A stretch of DNA of 64,000 nt. Origin: Candidatus Gastranaerophilales bacterium. Lineage in GTDB: Bacteria > Cyanobacteriota > Vampirovibrionia > Gastranaerophilales > Gastranaerophilaceae. The notes under the pieces were generated by a model. That model was not told the origin of the DNA. It did no database searches and was given only the letters and a program-made list of their open reading frames with translations. A program made the translations under genes and the position numbers. This document shows, piece by piece, positions 49,692 to 58,737 of the stretch (within the stretch, counting starts at the first letter, position 1; the number at the start of each line of letters is the position of its first letter). The stretch spans positions 62,001 through 126,000 of the forward strand of contig CAJUKY010000004.1 of NCBI GenBank assembly GCA_910587055.1. Direction: 5' to 3'.

Positions 49692-49997
49692 TTACATGGA
49701 TTTTAACCTGTTTTCATCATTATCCATACCCTGCTTTAATAGCGATTTAAGATAAGTTTGGTATGGAAGACCCAGTTTTTTTGCAATCTTTTTTGCTCTT
49801 GCAATTTCAAATTCTGACCATCTGAAATTAACCTTGGGGTATTTTTTCTTGATGGATTTTTCTGCTTGGTTTGTGATTTCATCAACGTTATGCGTATTTC
49901 CAAATTCATCAACTATATCTTTGCTTTCGGAAACAATTTTTTCCGTTGAATTTTTCAGTAAATTTTCTATTTCCTGTTTTGAAAATTTCTCGTTCAT
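49692..49997 (-). CDS. CopG/BrnA-like antitoxin candidate
   Basis: About 101 residues. A polar N-terminal half is followed by FRWSEFEIARAKKIAKKLGL and PYQTYLKSLLKQG, typical of ribbon-helix-helix antitoxins of the CopG type. The start is the ATG at 49997 with TTGGAG 6 nt upstream, which overlaps the end of the preceding gene. It lies directly after the 92-residue toxin-like gene, toxin first, as in BrnTA-like pairs. Confidence 0.7.
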   Translation of the reverse strand: MNEKFSKQEIENLLKNSTEKIVSESKDIVDEFGNTHNVDEITNQAEKSIKKKYPKVNFRWSEFEIARAKKIAKKLGLPYQTYLKSLLKQGMDNDENRLKSM

Positions 49998-50014
49998 ATT
50001 ATGCTCCAATTTAT

Positions 50015-50293
50015 TTACCTAAAAGCTGTGATAATAAATAGATAAGTGTCCTTTTGTTTTAATTTCATATAATATAAATCTATGTCATAAGTTTTTGAGT
50101 ATGCTTCATATCTTTTATATTTTTCGTTCCAGTATTCTTCGCTTATTGTAAAAAATGCACGGATAGCATCATCAACCGTAACGAGGTGTCTATGGTATAT
50201 ATGGGGTTCGTATTCATTATTTACAGGGTTTAAGTCTAATTTAAATTTAAAAGTATATTTACCGACCTTTTTAATTAAATACTTTTGTTCCAT
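50015..50293 (-). CDS. Toxin-like small protein of a TA pair
   Basis: A 92-residue basic protein starting MEQKYLIKKVGKYTFKFKLD and ending DTYLFIITAFR. The C-terminal strand with Phe-Arg at its end recalls RelE/BrnT-fold toxins, but no exact family match is possible by eye. It precedes a CopG-like antitoxin by 17 bp and has a promoter overlapped by a palindromic operator. Its ATG is six bases from the -10 box, predicting a leaderless message. Confidence 0.55.
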   Translation of the reverse strand: MEQKYLIKKVGKYTFKFKLDLNPVNNEYEPHIYHRHLVTVDDAIRAFFTISEEYWNEKYKRYEAYSKTYDIDLYYMKLKQKDTYLFIITAFR

Positions 50294-50299
50294 ACTTTA

Positions 50300-50328
50300 A
50301 TTATAGCATATTGTACTTACTTTGTACA
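50300..50328 (-). promoter_or_regulatory. Promoter of the TA-like pair
   Basis: TGTACA (50323-50328), 17-bp spacer, TATAAT (50300-50305), then six bases and the ATG at 50293. Confidence 0.65.
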
Positions 50329-50344
50329 CCTATTGGGTGTACAA
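50322..50344. promoter_or_regulatory. Palindromic operator over the -35 box of the TA-like pair
   Basis: TTGTACACC and GGTGTACAA are perfect 9-bp inverted arms with a 5-nt centre. An extra TTGTAC half-site lies at 50311-50316. Confidence 0.65.
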
Positions 50345-50353
50345 TTTTTGATT

Positions 50354-51628
50354 TTATTCAAACCTTTTAAATATCACATCCATATTTTTAAGATATTTTT
50401 CGTAATTGAAACATTCCTTAATTTCATCTTCCGAAAGATGGCGGCGCATATTTTCTTTAAAATTGCCGTTATTATTAAATGCATCCAGCGCTTCTTTTTG
50501 AACGATTTCATAAGCCGCCTCGCGCGTCATGCCATTTTCGGTTAATTTCAAAAGACAGCTTTGAGAAAAGATTATATCGCCGTATTTGCCGATATTTTTT
50601 ATCATATTATCGGGTTTTATCGTAAGGTTTTCAAGGGTGTTATTAAGCCTTGTGAGCATATAATCGGCAAGTATTGTTGAATCGGGGAAAATTACCCTCT
50701 CTACGCTTGAATGCGAGATATCTCTTTCATGCCAGAGTGTGATATCTTCCATTGCGGCAATGCTGTTTGCCCTTAAAACTCTGGCTAAACCTGATAAATT
50801 CTCGCTTGCAATCGGGTTTTTCTTATGCGGCATGGCAGAAGAGCCCTTTTGCCCCTTTTTAAACCCTTCTTCAACTTCTGCCACCTCCCACCTTTGCAGA
50901 TGGCGGATTTCAACTGCCGTGTTTTCAATAACGCTTCCTAAGATTGAAAGTGCTGAAATAAAAGCGCTGTGTACATCACGGGCAATTACCTGTGTTGAAA
51001 TTTTAGCCGGTTTTAATCCTAAAATTTCACAGGTCAATTTTTCAATCTCGGGTTCTACGTTTGAATAAGTGCCCACCGGGCCTGAAATCTGTCCTCTTAA
51101 AATATCATTTAATGCATATTTTATACGGTTTTTTGCCCGCTCAAACATATCATACCAGTTTAAAAGCTTAAAGCCGAAGGTTATAACCTCCGCCCCTATG
51201 CCGTGCGAGCGCCCTATACACATTGTGTCTTTGTATTTAAAAGCAAGGGTTTTAATTGTTTCTAAAAGAATATCCATATCGTTTAAGATAATTTCCGCCG
51301 CATCTTTAATTTGAAGAGCAAAAGCCGTATCAATAACATCAGAGCTTGTAAGTCCTTTATGAATATAGCCTGAATATTTTTCTCCGACATATTCATTTAC
51401 ACAGGTTAAAAAAGCTATAACATCATGATTTACCGTTTTTTCGATTTCATCAATCCGCCCGACATTAAAATTTGCGGTTTTTAAAATATGTTGATAAGCT
51501 TCATCCGGTATCTGCCCGAGCCTGTAATAAGCTTCAACTACAGCAAGCTCAACCCTGAGGTAATAAGAAAATTTACTTTCCAGTTCCCATATTTTTGAAA
51601 TTTCTTCTCTTGAATATCTTTTAATCAT
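50354..51628 (-). CDS. purB: Adenylosuccinate lyase
   Basis: Cleaves SAICAR and adenylosuccinate in purine synthesis. The 424-residue protein has the fumarase/ASL signature SSAMPHKKNP (residues 263-272), plus HKGLTSSDVIDTA and GRSHGI earlier. The length fits the short bacterial PurB (about 430). AGGGG is 9 nt before the ATG. It is a stand-alone gene here. Confidence 0.95.
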   Translation of the reverse strand: MIKRYSREEISKIWELESKFSYYLRVELAVVEAYYRLGQIPDEAYQHILKTANFNVGRIDEIEKTVNHDVIAFLTCVNEYVGEKYSGYIHKGLTSSDVIDTAFALQIKDAAEIILNDMDILLETIKTLAFKYKDTMCIGRSHGIGAEVITFGFKLLNWYDMFERAKNRIKYALNDILRGQISGPVGTYSNVEPEIEKLTCEILGLKPAKISTQVIARDVHSAFISALSILGSVIENTAVEIRHLQRWEVAEVEEGFKKGQKGSSAMPHKKNPIASENLSGLARVLRANSIAAMEDITLWHERDISHSSVERVIFPDSTILADYMLTRLNNTLENLTIKPDNMIKNIGKYGDIIFSQSCLLKLTENGMTREAAYEIVQKEALDAFNNNGNFKENMRRHLSEDEIKECFNYEKYLKNMDVIFKRFE

Positions 51629-51667
51629 AAATTTTAACCCCTATAAAACCCTTACAGTATAAAATCT

Positions 51668-52882
51668 TTACAGTGCGGTTTTTAGCAAATATTCTTCTAC
51701 CCCGTCTGCGATAGCTTTTGCTACAATTTTTTGAAATGCAGGGTCTGTTAATTTTTTTCTTTCATAAGGATGGATTATATATCCGCACTCTACAAGAATG
51801 CTTACAGGGTCGCTGGAACGGACAACGGCAAATGAAGCTTTAAATACGCCGTCATCCCTAAAACCCGTTTTTTTCACAAGATTTTTTTGCACGCTGTAAG
51901 CGAGAACTTTTGCATTTTCATTGTAATAATATACTCCGCTTCCGTGTTTTTTTGCCCAGTTTTTAGGGTTTGGAAGGGAATTTTGATGAATGCTTATAAA
52001 AATATCCGCATTTTTAGCCCTTGCCTTATCCACCCTTGAATACAACTCTGTATCCGTATCGGTTTTCCTTGTAAGGATTGTTTTTGCGCCTTTTTCTTTT
52101 AATATATCATTTAATTCATTTGTAATTTGAAGGTTTATGTCTTTTTCATAAAATCCGCCTGAAACAGCTCCGCATTCTTTTCCGCCATGTCCTGCATCCA
52201 GCGCTATTTTGATATTTTTAAGAGGCTCTTTTTTATCTATATCAGCGGGTTTTTTAATTTTTAAAACAAGAGAATCATTCAAAATGCCGTTTTTGCTTTC
52301 AACATCATACCCTAAAATCGGTTTGTTGTTTCTAAAGTGGATATTTAATATCTCTGATGAATTATTGGCATTTTTAACGAAATAATTGAATTTCCCGCCG
52401 TCTTTAAATTTTACCTTTAAGTTGTCATTGTCAATATCAACATTATAAAGCTGAAATTTTAAAGAACCGTTTTTAAAATCGTCATTTTGATAAATTTTAT
52501 AAGGAGTTTTGGTTTTTGTATTTATTTTTACAAGATAGTTTTCTTTATTTTCATAAAATTTAATTTTTGAAACCTTTGAAGGCTTATTTTTTGACGCAAT
52601 GCCTTTTTCTTTGATATAAATTTTTTCTATCCAGTAAGATTTATCCAGCCCTAAATCCACCTTATAAAAATTGGCGGTTTGTTTTGTTGAATATAATGAA
52701 ACACCGCTTTTAAGATGGGTAAATCTTTCCGCATTTCTGCTTGCGCCGTATCTTACAGGCGAATAATCAAACGTTGTTTTAATTAATTTGTAATTCTCTG
52801 TGCTGTCTGCCGCTTTTGCTTCATTTATTGCAAATGAAGATAGAATCATTAAACCCGTTAATAAAAATAATATCTTTTTCAT
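51668..52882 (-). CDS. N-acetylmuramoyl-L-alanine amidase, exported, AMIN-type
   Basis: About 404 residues. A signal peptide (MKKILFLLTGLMILSSFA) is followed by an N-terminal beta-rich region (about 30-220) that may be an AMIN-like wall-targeting domain, then an Amidase_3 domain. That domain has IALDAGHGGKECGA (zinc His and Glu), ISIHQNSLPNPKNW and VSILVECGYI. It cuts the amide between muramic acid and the peptide. The start is chosen at 52882 for the signal peptide; a TAATAT box lies 7 nt upstream, so the leader would be very short. Confidence 0.87.
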   Translation of the reverse strand: MKKILFLLTGLMILSSFAINEAKAADSTENYKLIKTTFDYSPVRYGASRNAERFTHLKSGVSLYSTKQTANFYKVDLGLDKSYWIEKIYIKEKGIASKNKPSKVSKIKFYENKENYLVKINTKTKTPYKIYQNDDFKNGSLKFQLYNVDIDNDNLKVKFKDGGKFNYFVKNANNSSEILNIHFRNNKPILGYDVESKNGILNDSLVLKIKKPADIDKKEPLKNIKIALDAGHGGKECGAVSGGFYEKDINLQITNELNDILKEKGAKTILTRKTDTDTELYSRVDKARAKNADIFISIHQNSLPNPKNWAKKHGSGVYYYNENAKVLAYSVQKNLVKKTGFRDDGVFKASFAVVRSSDPVSILVECGYIIHPYERKKLTDPAFQKIVAKAIADGVEEYLLKTAL

Positions 52883-52889
52883 AAACAAA

Positions 52890-52895
52890 ATATTA
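52890..52895 (-). promoter_or_regulatory. -10 box 7 nt before the amidase start
   Basis: TAATAT, then TTTGTTT and the ATG at 52882. No Shine-Dalgarno sequence. Confidence 0.4.
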
Positions 52896-52950
52896 ACAGG
52901 AGCATAAAAAACTATCAATTTTTTTTATTTTTAAACCTTAAATATACACA

Positions 52951-54624
52951 ATGAAAATTAATTTAAGCAGCTTAAATTATAAACTTAATTTTAAAGCCGC
53001 AGCATTAAATATAAATACATTTTCTGATAACCATGGAAATCTTGAAAAGCTGGATGCGTTCTATCAAAGCGTAGAACAAAACAGGGACGAGCTTTTCCTT
53101 GAAGATAAAAAGGGGAACCAAAATGCCCTTGTAATTGCGGGCGACTGGTTTATTTCAGGCGGGACAAAAGGGTATAAATCAAACAAAAACGCTAATTCAC
53201 ATTATTTTCAAACCCTGTTCTTTAATAAATTTGTTGAAAAAATGCGAGCTTTTGCACATAATACAAAAACTTATTTTGTTCCGGGAAACCATGAGCTTGA
53301 TGCAGGAGTTTTTGAGTTTAAAAAGGTTCTGAATAATATCAATGCAGCTGTTCTTATGACAAATCTTGATTTTGAAGCTTCTCCCGTTCTGCGGTCTTTA
53401 ATTGATAAGAAAAAAGTTGTAAAACAGGATATTCTTGAAATTGAAGATGATAAAAACCCGAATTTAAAACATAAAGCATTATTTTTGGGAATAAATCCCG
53501 TTAATATGCCATATTATAAAAATACTGCATACGGAATAAAATTTATAAATAATATCGCAAAGGCCGGAAAATCAACAACTCCCGAAGATTACAAAGAGAC
53601 CTTTGATGAAACTGTAAAAATTATTGAAGATTTTAAGCGCGAAAATCCTAAAGGCTTAGTAATAGTGTCAAGCCATACAGGGGTTGACTTTGCACAAAAT
53701 CTTGCCCGCAAAATGGGAAAAGATAACATTAATCTTATTTTAAATGCTCATGAACATCTGGATGGTATTGAAGAAGTATCGGGTGTAAAAATTGTTAATC
53801 TGGGCCAGAATTTTAAAAAACATGTTAATGCTAAATTCTTTATTGATGATGACGGGAATTTAAAATCCGATGTATACTTAGGGGTTTATTATCCAAATAA
53901 AGAGTCTGTGCGCCCTGATGGATTTTTTAAGAAATTTTACGATGAAGTTTTTTGTAAAGATTTGAAAAAAGAATATAAAATTAATACAGTAAAGCCGGAT
54001 ATTGCCGTTTTAGGCGTTGAAGACGTCAGACTCGGAAATAATTATCTTGCAAATTTTGTAACGGATGCAATTCTTTCTCAAATTCAAAAAACAAATCCTG
54101 AAATTCAAATATTTGCCATAAATGCTTCTGCTATAAGAACGCCGCTTGATACTGCTTTAAACGGCGGAGCCAATAATATACAGATAATGAACACATTAAA
54201 CGGTATTGTAAATGAAGATGCGGGCATTTTGAAAAATAAAATATCGGGAAGAATGCTTATAAAACTTGTTATAGAAAATGTTTTATTCAGCGAAATAAAC
54301 CCCAAACGCAATCCCGTAACACACTATAGCGGCCTTATTATTGACAGAAAAGAAATTCTTAAAGGATGCCATACAGGGAAAACGGATGAATATTTTACAC
54401 AATTTATTAAAACATCAGACGGTACCTCGATTGATTTAAACAAAACTTATACAATTGCTAATGTTGAAAAATATTTTAAAAAATCTAAGGTACCTTTTAT
54501 AAAAGATACTCTTTATAATGAAGCGGAACCTGTGAATTTAAATGCTAAAGAGTTATTTATTAAATATATAAATGAAAATAAAGACAATCTTACTGCAAAA
54601 TGTGATACAAGAATTATTGACTAA
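52951..54624 (+). CDS. 5'-nucleotidase/UshA-like metallophosphoesterase with LNFKA N-terminus
   Basis: A 557-residue two-domain protein. The N-terminal metallophosphatase domain has FSDNHGNLEKL (D-x-H), IAGDWFISGG, FVPGNHELDAG (GNH-E), SSHTGVDFA and LNAHEHLDG (H-x-H), all ligands intact. The C-terminal 5'-nucleotidase domain (about 350-557) starts near VRLGNNYLANFVTDAIL. Homologues are usually exported, but there is no Sec signal peptide here; instead residues 12-16 (LNFKA) carry the shared N-terminal motif. Substrate unknown. Confidence 0.83.
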   Translation: MKINLSSLNYKLNFKAAALNINTFSDNHGNLEKLDAFYQSVEQNRDELFLEDKKGNQNALVIAGDWFISGGTKGYKSNKNANSHYFQTLFFNKFVEKMRAFAHNTKTYFVPGNHELDAGVFEFKKVLNNINAAVLMTNLDFEASPVLRSLIDKKKVVKQDILEIEDDKNPNLKHKALFLGINPVNMPYYKNTAYGIKFINNIAKAGKSTTPEDYKETFDETVKIIEDFKRENPKGLVIVSSHTGVDFAQNLARKMGKDNINLILNAHEHLDGIEEVSGVKIVNLGQNFKKHVNAKFFIDDDGNLKSDVYLGVYYPNKESVRPDGFFKKFYDEVFCKDLKKEYKINTVKPDIAVLGVEDVRLGNNYLANFVTDAILSQIQKTNPEIQIFAINASAIRTPLDTALNGGANNIQIMNTLNGIVNEDAGILKNKISGRMLIKLVIENVLFSEINPKRNPVTHYSGLIIDRKEILKGCHTGKTDEYFTQFIKTSDGTSIDLNKTYTIANVEKYFKKSKVPFIKDTLYNEAEPVNLNAKELFIKYINENKDNLTAKCDTRIID

Positions 54625-54626
54625 GA

Positions 54627-55427
54627 TTAATGGTGGTGTCCGGTTCCTTTATTATGTATATCTTTTGTACCCGTTTCATAACCGCATTTAGCATAAATTA
54701 GAGCCAGAATTTTATCTATATGTAATTTCTTTGCAAAAGGAACCTTCATAAGTACAAGCATTTCAATTAAATCATCGGAATGCACAAGTAAATCTTTCGG
54801 TTTAAATTTGCGCTCTTCCCCTTTGTCTTTAAATATTTTCTTTGAAATTGTGTTTGAAATTTTCTGCGCTATAGGAATTCCCAGCCCGAGCCCGAATACA
54901 ACAGGGGCAAATTTACCTATCCCTTTATCAAGTTTTTTAGACTGCATAAATTTTACGCCGCCTGCAACAAGCAAAGTGGGCACTGTAATATTTGTCATTT
55001 CAAAAAGGCCCTCTTTGACCTTTTCAATTCTATCTTCCTTATTTCTATCCACAATGCATCCCCCTGCAAGACCGCCTAAAATGGCGCCGCCTGCCGTGGA
55101 TAGAATTTTTGGAACACCGTCTATTTCAAAATATTCGCCTGCCTCTTTTAATTTATCAATAACTTTGCCTGATTTTAAAACCTCTTTATTTAAAGTTTTC
55201 CCTTGGGCTTTATTAAATATAATAAGCGGTAAAATCGTTCCGATAATTGCTCCTGCAAGCGGAATAACCTTTTTAACCGCACTTTTCTTATGATTATGAG
55301 ATTCTTTCTTATGATGTTCCGTATTTATACGAGTGGGCAGATTTTCATTTCCCGGCTTATTTTTCGGTACATGAAAATCCTTAAACGTATTTGTTGAAAC
55401 TATATTTTGCAGTGAACTGACTTGCAT
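54627..55427 (-). CDS. Lineage-type membrane-associated hypothetical protein
   Basis: A 266-residue protein. The N-terminus (MQVSSLQNIVSTNTFKDFHV) is followed by a His/Lys-rich stretch (HHKKESHNHKK), two or three hydrophobic helices (about 50-70, 110-125 and 150-190) and a C-terminal soluble part ending GTGHHH. The His-rich ends could bind metal. It ends two bases after the stop of the convergent phosphoesterase gene. No known domain. Confidence 0.6.
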   Translation of the reverse strand: MQVSSLQNIVSTNTFKDFHVPKNKPGNENLPTRINTEHHKKESHNHKKSAVKKVIPLAGAIIGTILPLIIFNKAQGKTLNKEVLKSGKVIDKLKEAGEYFEIDGVPKILSTAGGAILGGLAGGCIVDRNKEDRIEKVKEGLFEMTNITVPTLLVAGGVKFMQSKKLDKGIGKFAPVVFGLGLGIPIAQKISNTISKKIFKDKGEERKFKPKDLLVHSDDLIEMLVLMKVPFAKKLHIDKILALIYAKCGYETGTKDIHNKGTGHHH

Positions 55428-55582
55428 GATAAATTATCTTCCCACAAACTAATTAAAACATAAGAAAAGCAAAAATTGCTTTATTGAATGTAAATTTTAA
55501 ACTTAGATTTCTTTATAAATAATTGTTTTTATCTTCATTTTAAGTTATGGTAAATACAAGCTAATTTTGAGGTATGAATTTT

Positions 55583-56626
55583 ATGGAAGAGAATATCGGA
55601 CTTTTTGTCATAGACTTAAGCGAATGCAGTAATACGGGAGAGATTATTAATAATGTTTCTTTAGCTCTTGAGATTCCGAATGCTTCAGGCAGGGGTATTT
55701 CATTAAAGCTTAAAGATAATGTTTTAAACCAATCTCAAATTTTAAGCATAAGATCTTTAATTGAAAGCTATAATTCAGAACTTGTAAATGTTGAAACCAC
55801 ATCTTTAATTACGCAGAATGCCTGTGCTTCAATGGGTATAAGGGTAACACAGCCAAAAGTGTTAAAACTTCAAACCGCAGCTGAAGATGGTGAAAATCCC
55901 GAAAATAAAGAAGAAATCATTGAAATTCCTGCAGCAAATCAGGCTGAACCTGCTTCAAAAGAAGTTCAAAACAAAGAAGCGGAAACCGCAGCGGAAGTTC
56001 AAAAGCCGCAAAATACCGAAAAACCTGTGCAAAATAAATTTGATGAATTGAAAAAGCACATAAGAGACGGCGCCGAGCTTCAAGATGCACAGGAATTGCC
56101 CAAGAAAGAACCTGAACCCGTTCAGCAAAAGCAAGAAGAAACCGTTGAAGGGCTTCAAAGACAGGTTATTACGGTTTATAAAAAGGCAAGTGATGAAAAA
56201 CTTCAGGATGAAGAAGATTTTGAAGAAGTTGATTTTTACGCTCCGCCGACATCTGACCCTGTCGTTATAGATAATAAGCAGACTATTTATGTTAACCAGA
56301 CTTTAAGAAGCGGACAGACTCTTGAATTTGACGGAAATATTGTAATAATCGGTGATTGCCACCCGGGTTCCGAGATTAAAGCTACCGGAGATATTACAGT
56401 ATGGGGAGTCCTGGGTTCTATTGCCCACGCCGGTTCAAAGGGAAACAGGGATGCAAAAATTAGAGCATTAAAAATGAATGCCGTTCAGCTAAGAATAGCA
56501 AACTGCTACTCAAGACGCCCTGACGGCGGCAATATTCCTTATATTGTTAAATCCTCAATATTTACGCCGGAAGAAGCCAGAATTATAGATGATAATATTG
56601 TGTTGTTTAAAATGTCTAATCAATAG
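55583..56626 (+). CDS. minC: Septum site-determining protein MinC
   Basis: An FtsZ-inhibiting division-site regulator. About 347 residues: an N-terminal domain (about 1-110), a long Glu/Gln/Pro-rich linker (about 110-210) and the C-terminal MinC beta-helix with RSGQTLEFDGNIVIIGDCHP, GDITVWGVLGSIAHAG and RRPDGGNIPYIV. The ATG at 55583 lies at a better distance from GAGG than the one at 55574. It is the first gene of minCDE; minD starts 11 bp after its stop. Confidence 0.92.
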   Translation: MEENIGLFVIDLSECSNTGEIINNVSLALEIPNASGRGISLKLKDNVLNQSQILSIRSLIESYNSELVNVETTSLITQNACASMGIRVTQPKVLKLQTAAEDGENPENKEEIIEIPAANQAEPASKEVQNKEAETAAEVQKPQNTEKPVQNKFDELKKHIRDGAELQDAQELPKKEPEPVQQKQEETVEGLQRQVITVYKKASDEKLQDEEDFEEVDFYAPPTSDPVVIDNKQTIYVNQTLRSGQTLEFDGNIVIIGDCHPGSEIKATGDITVWGVLGSIAHAGSKGNRDAKIRALKMNAVQLRIANCYSRRPDGGNIPYIVKSSIFTPEEARIIDDNIVLFKMSNQ

Positions 56627-56637
56627 GAGTAAAATAT

Positions 56638-57462
56638 ATGACAGGTTCTGTTATTGTAATTACATCAGGAAAGGGCGGCGTAGGTAAAACTACAACCTCT
56701 GCAAATATAGGAACTGCTCTTGCAAAGGGCGGAAATAAAGTAGTTTTGATTGATACTGATATCGGGCTTCGTAACCTTGATTTATTATTAGGTTTGGAAA
56801 ACCGTATTGTTTATACGATTGTGGATGTTGTTGAAGACAGATGCAAACTTAAGCAGGCTCTTGTAAAAGATAAGAAAAACCCGAATCTCTGCCTTTTAGC
56901 CGCAGCGCAGACAAGGGATAAATCAGCCGTTAATGCTGACCAATTAAAAGAAATCTGTGAAACTTTAAAAGAAGAATTTGACTATATTCTTGTAGATTGT
57001 CCCGCAGGTATTGAACAGGGGTTCCAAAATGCTGTTGCGGGTGCAAATGAAGCAATCGTTGTAACAACTCCCGAAATGTCTGCAATACGTGATGCAGACA
57101 GGATTATCGGTCTTTTAGAATCAAAAGAAGATGTTAAAAGATACAGATTGCTTGTAAACAGAGTTCGTCCGAATTTGATTAAAACAAACGATATGATGAG
57201 CGTTGAAGATGTTGTTGAAATACTTTCAGCGGAATTAATCGGTATTATCCCTGAAGATACCGGTGTTATAACTTCAACCAACAAAGGCGAGCCTATTGTA
57301 AATGATGAAAAATCTCTTGCAGGTCAGGCATATTTAAATGTTGCAAGAAGAATTCAAGGGGAAGATGTACCCTTCCTTGATATAGATCAGCCGAAAAATA
57401 TTTTTGAAAAAATCAAAAAATTTACTCAAAAGCTTATGTCAAAGAAAGCGAAGGCTGAATAA
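56638..57462 (+). CDS. minD: Septum site-determining ATPase MinD
   Basis: A 274-residue ParA-family ATPase with the deviant Walker A GKGGVGKTT (residues 10-18), DTDIGLRNLDLLLGLENR and LLVNRVRPNLI. It ends in an amphipathic, Lys-rich C-terminal helix (KKFTQKLMSKK) that binds the membrane. It recruits MinC and oscillates with MinE. Its stop overlaps the minE start (TAATG). Confidence 0.97.
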   Translation: MTGSVIVITSGKGGVGKTTTSANIGTALAKGGNKVVLIDTDIGLRNLDLLLGLENRIVYTIVDVVEDRCKLKQALVKDKKNPNLCLLAAAQTRDKSAVNADQLKEICETLKEEFDYILVDCPAGIEQGFQNAVAGANEAIVVTTPEMSAIRDADRIIGLLESKEDVKRYRLLVNRVRPNLIKTNDMMSVEDVVEILSAELIGIIPEDTGVITSTNKGEPIVNDEKSLAGQAYLNVARRIQGEDVPFLDIDQPKNIFEKIKKFTQKLMSKKAKAE

Positions 57463-58082
57463 TGAAAGATATTTTTCATGATTTGTATAATAAAGTCTTA
57501 AGCTTTTTTACATCTCAGGAAGAACAGCAGGACCCTACAAAAGGGGTTGCCGTTAACCGCCTTAAAACCGTGCTTTTGCAGGATAGGGCAGGGTTTTCGG
57601 AACGTGCTATTCAAATGATGAGAGAAGAACTTGTTTCTGTTGTATCAAAATATATGGAAATTGACGATGAAAATTTTCAATTGCAGATTGATGCACTTGA
57701 AAATAAAACAGTTCTTGCCTTAAGCATTCCGGTTATACGCCCGAAAACAGACGATGAAATCGATGAAACAATAAAAGAACAATCATTGAAAAATCAAAAG
57801 AAAGCCGAGGAAATTGTAAAAGAGCTTGAAAATTTAATCAAAGAAAAAGCTCTTGCACTTGCTGACGGTACGGAAATTGATAATGAATTAATCGAACAGG
57901 CAAGAAAAAATATAGATGATAAAGAGCTTGAAGATGAAATTCAAAAGGAAGAGCCCGAAACTTCTGATTTTGATGAAAACAAAGAAGACAATTTTGAAAC
58001 CTCTGAAAAAGCAGAAGAAAACGAGCCTGCAAATGCTCAAAAACACTCATCAAATAAGAAAGAAAAAAAGAAAAAACAATAA
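57462..58082 (+). CDS. minE: MinE with long acidic C-terminal extension
   Basis: The topological specificity factor that drives MinD oscillation. Residues about 25-95 match MinE (AVNRLKTVLLQDRAGFSERA, LALSIPVIRP). Normal MinE has about 90 residues; this one has 206. The extra 110 residues are strongly charged, Glu/Lys-rich and predicted coiled-coil or disordered, ending KKEKKKKQ. This could tether MinE to other proteins or the membrane. It overlaps minD by one base. Confidence 0.87.
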   Translation: MKDIFHDLYNKVLSFFTSQEEQQDPTKGVAVNRLKTVLLQDRAGFSERAIQMMREELVSVVSKYMEIDDENFQLQIDALENKTVLALSIPVIRPKTDDEIDETIKEQSLKNQKKAEEIVKELENLIKEKALALADGTEIDNELIEQARKNIDDKELEDEIQKEEPETSDFDENKEDNFETSEKAEENEPANAQKHSSNKKEKKKKQ

Positions 58083-58160
58083 TTTAAAGCAAGGACTTGA
58101 AAAAACAGGATGTTTTATTTAAGATAACCTTACTTGATAAAAAACTACAAGGAGACAAAA

Positions 58161-58667
58161 ATGCAACTTATACTTAAAAAAGATGTTCAAAATATTGGCG
58201 AAGTTGGCGATATAGTGAATGTTAAAGACGGATATGCAAGAAATTATTTAATTCCGAACAATTTAGCCGAAAAAGCAACGAAAGGTTCTTTGGAAGCAAG
58301 AGAAAGAGATATGGCAAGGATTAAAGCTAAAGCTGAAAAACTTCATCAGGAAGCTCTTGCACTTGCAGAAAAAATTCAAGCTGTTGAAGTTATTGAATTA
58401 TCAGCAAAAGCCGGTGAATCAGGCAAATTATTCGGTACAATTACAACTAAAAAATTAGCCGAAGAATTACTTGCAAAAACAGGTGTTGAAGTAGACAGAA
58501 AAACTATCACGCTTGACAACCCCATCAATAAAATCGGCGATTTTACAATGACTGTAAAATTATCTTCAAAAGTTAAAGCTCAGGTAAAAGTTACCGTAAG
58601 CGCTTCCGAGACAATTAAAGAAGCAATTGTTGAAGAAGAAACGGCAGCTGAAACCGAAGAATATTAA
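58161..58667 (+). CDS. rplI: Ribosomal protein bL9
   Basis: A 168-residue L9 protein starting MQLILKKDVQNIGEVGDIVNV and continuing with KDGYARNYLIPNNLA, the N-domain signature, and a C-domain LFGTITTKKLAEEL. The C-terminus has an acidic extra of about 15 residues (EEETAAETEEY). AAGGAGAC lies before the ATG at 58161; the frame extends 27 bases further. It follows minE by 78 bp, possibly the same transcript. Confidence 0.95.
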   Translation: MQLILKKDVQNIGEVGDIVNVKDGYARNYLIPNNLAEKATKGSLEARERDMARIKAKAEKLHQEALALAEKIQAVEVIELSAKAGESGKLFGTITTKKLAEELLAKTGVEVDRKTITLDNPINKIGDFTMTVKLSSKVKAQVKVTVSASETIKEAIVEEETAAETEEY

Positions 58668-58694
58668 ATCTGATTTCAAAATTAAAATATAATA

Positions 58695-58727
58695 AAAACG
58701 CTCCGAATTATTTTTGGAGCGTTTTTT
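58695..58727 (+). terminator. Rho-independent terminator of rplI
   Basis: AAAACGCTCC and GGAGCGTTTT form a perfect 10-bp stem, followed by a T-rich run. Confidence 0.85.
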
Positions 58728-58737
58728 ATTTTTTAAT

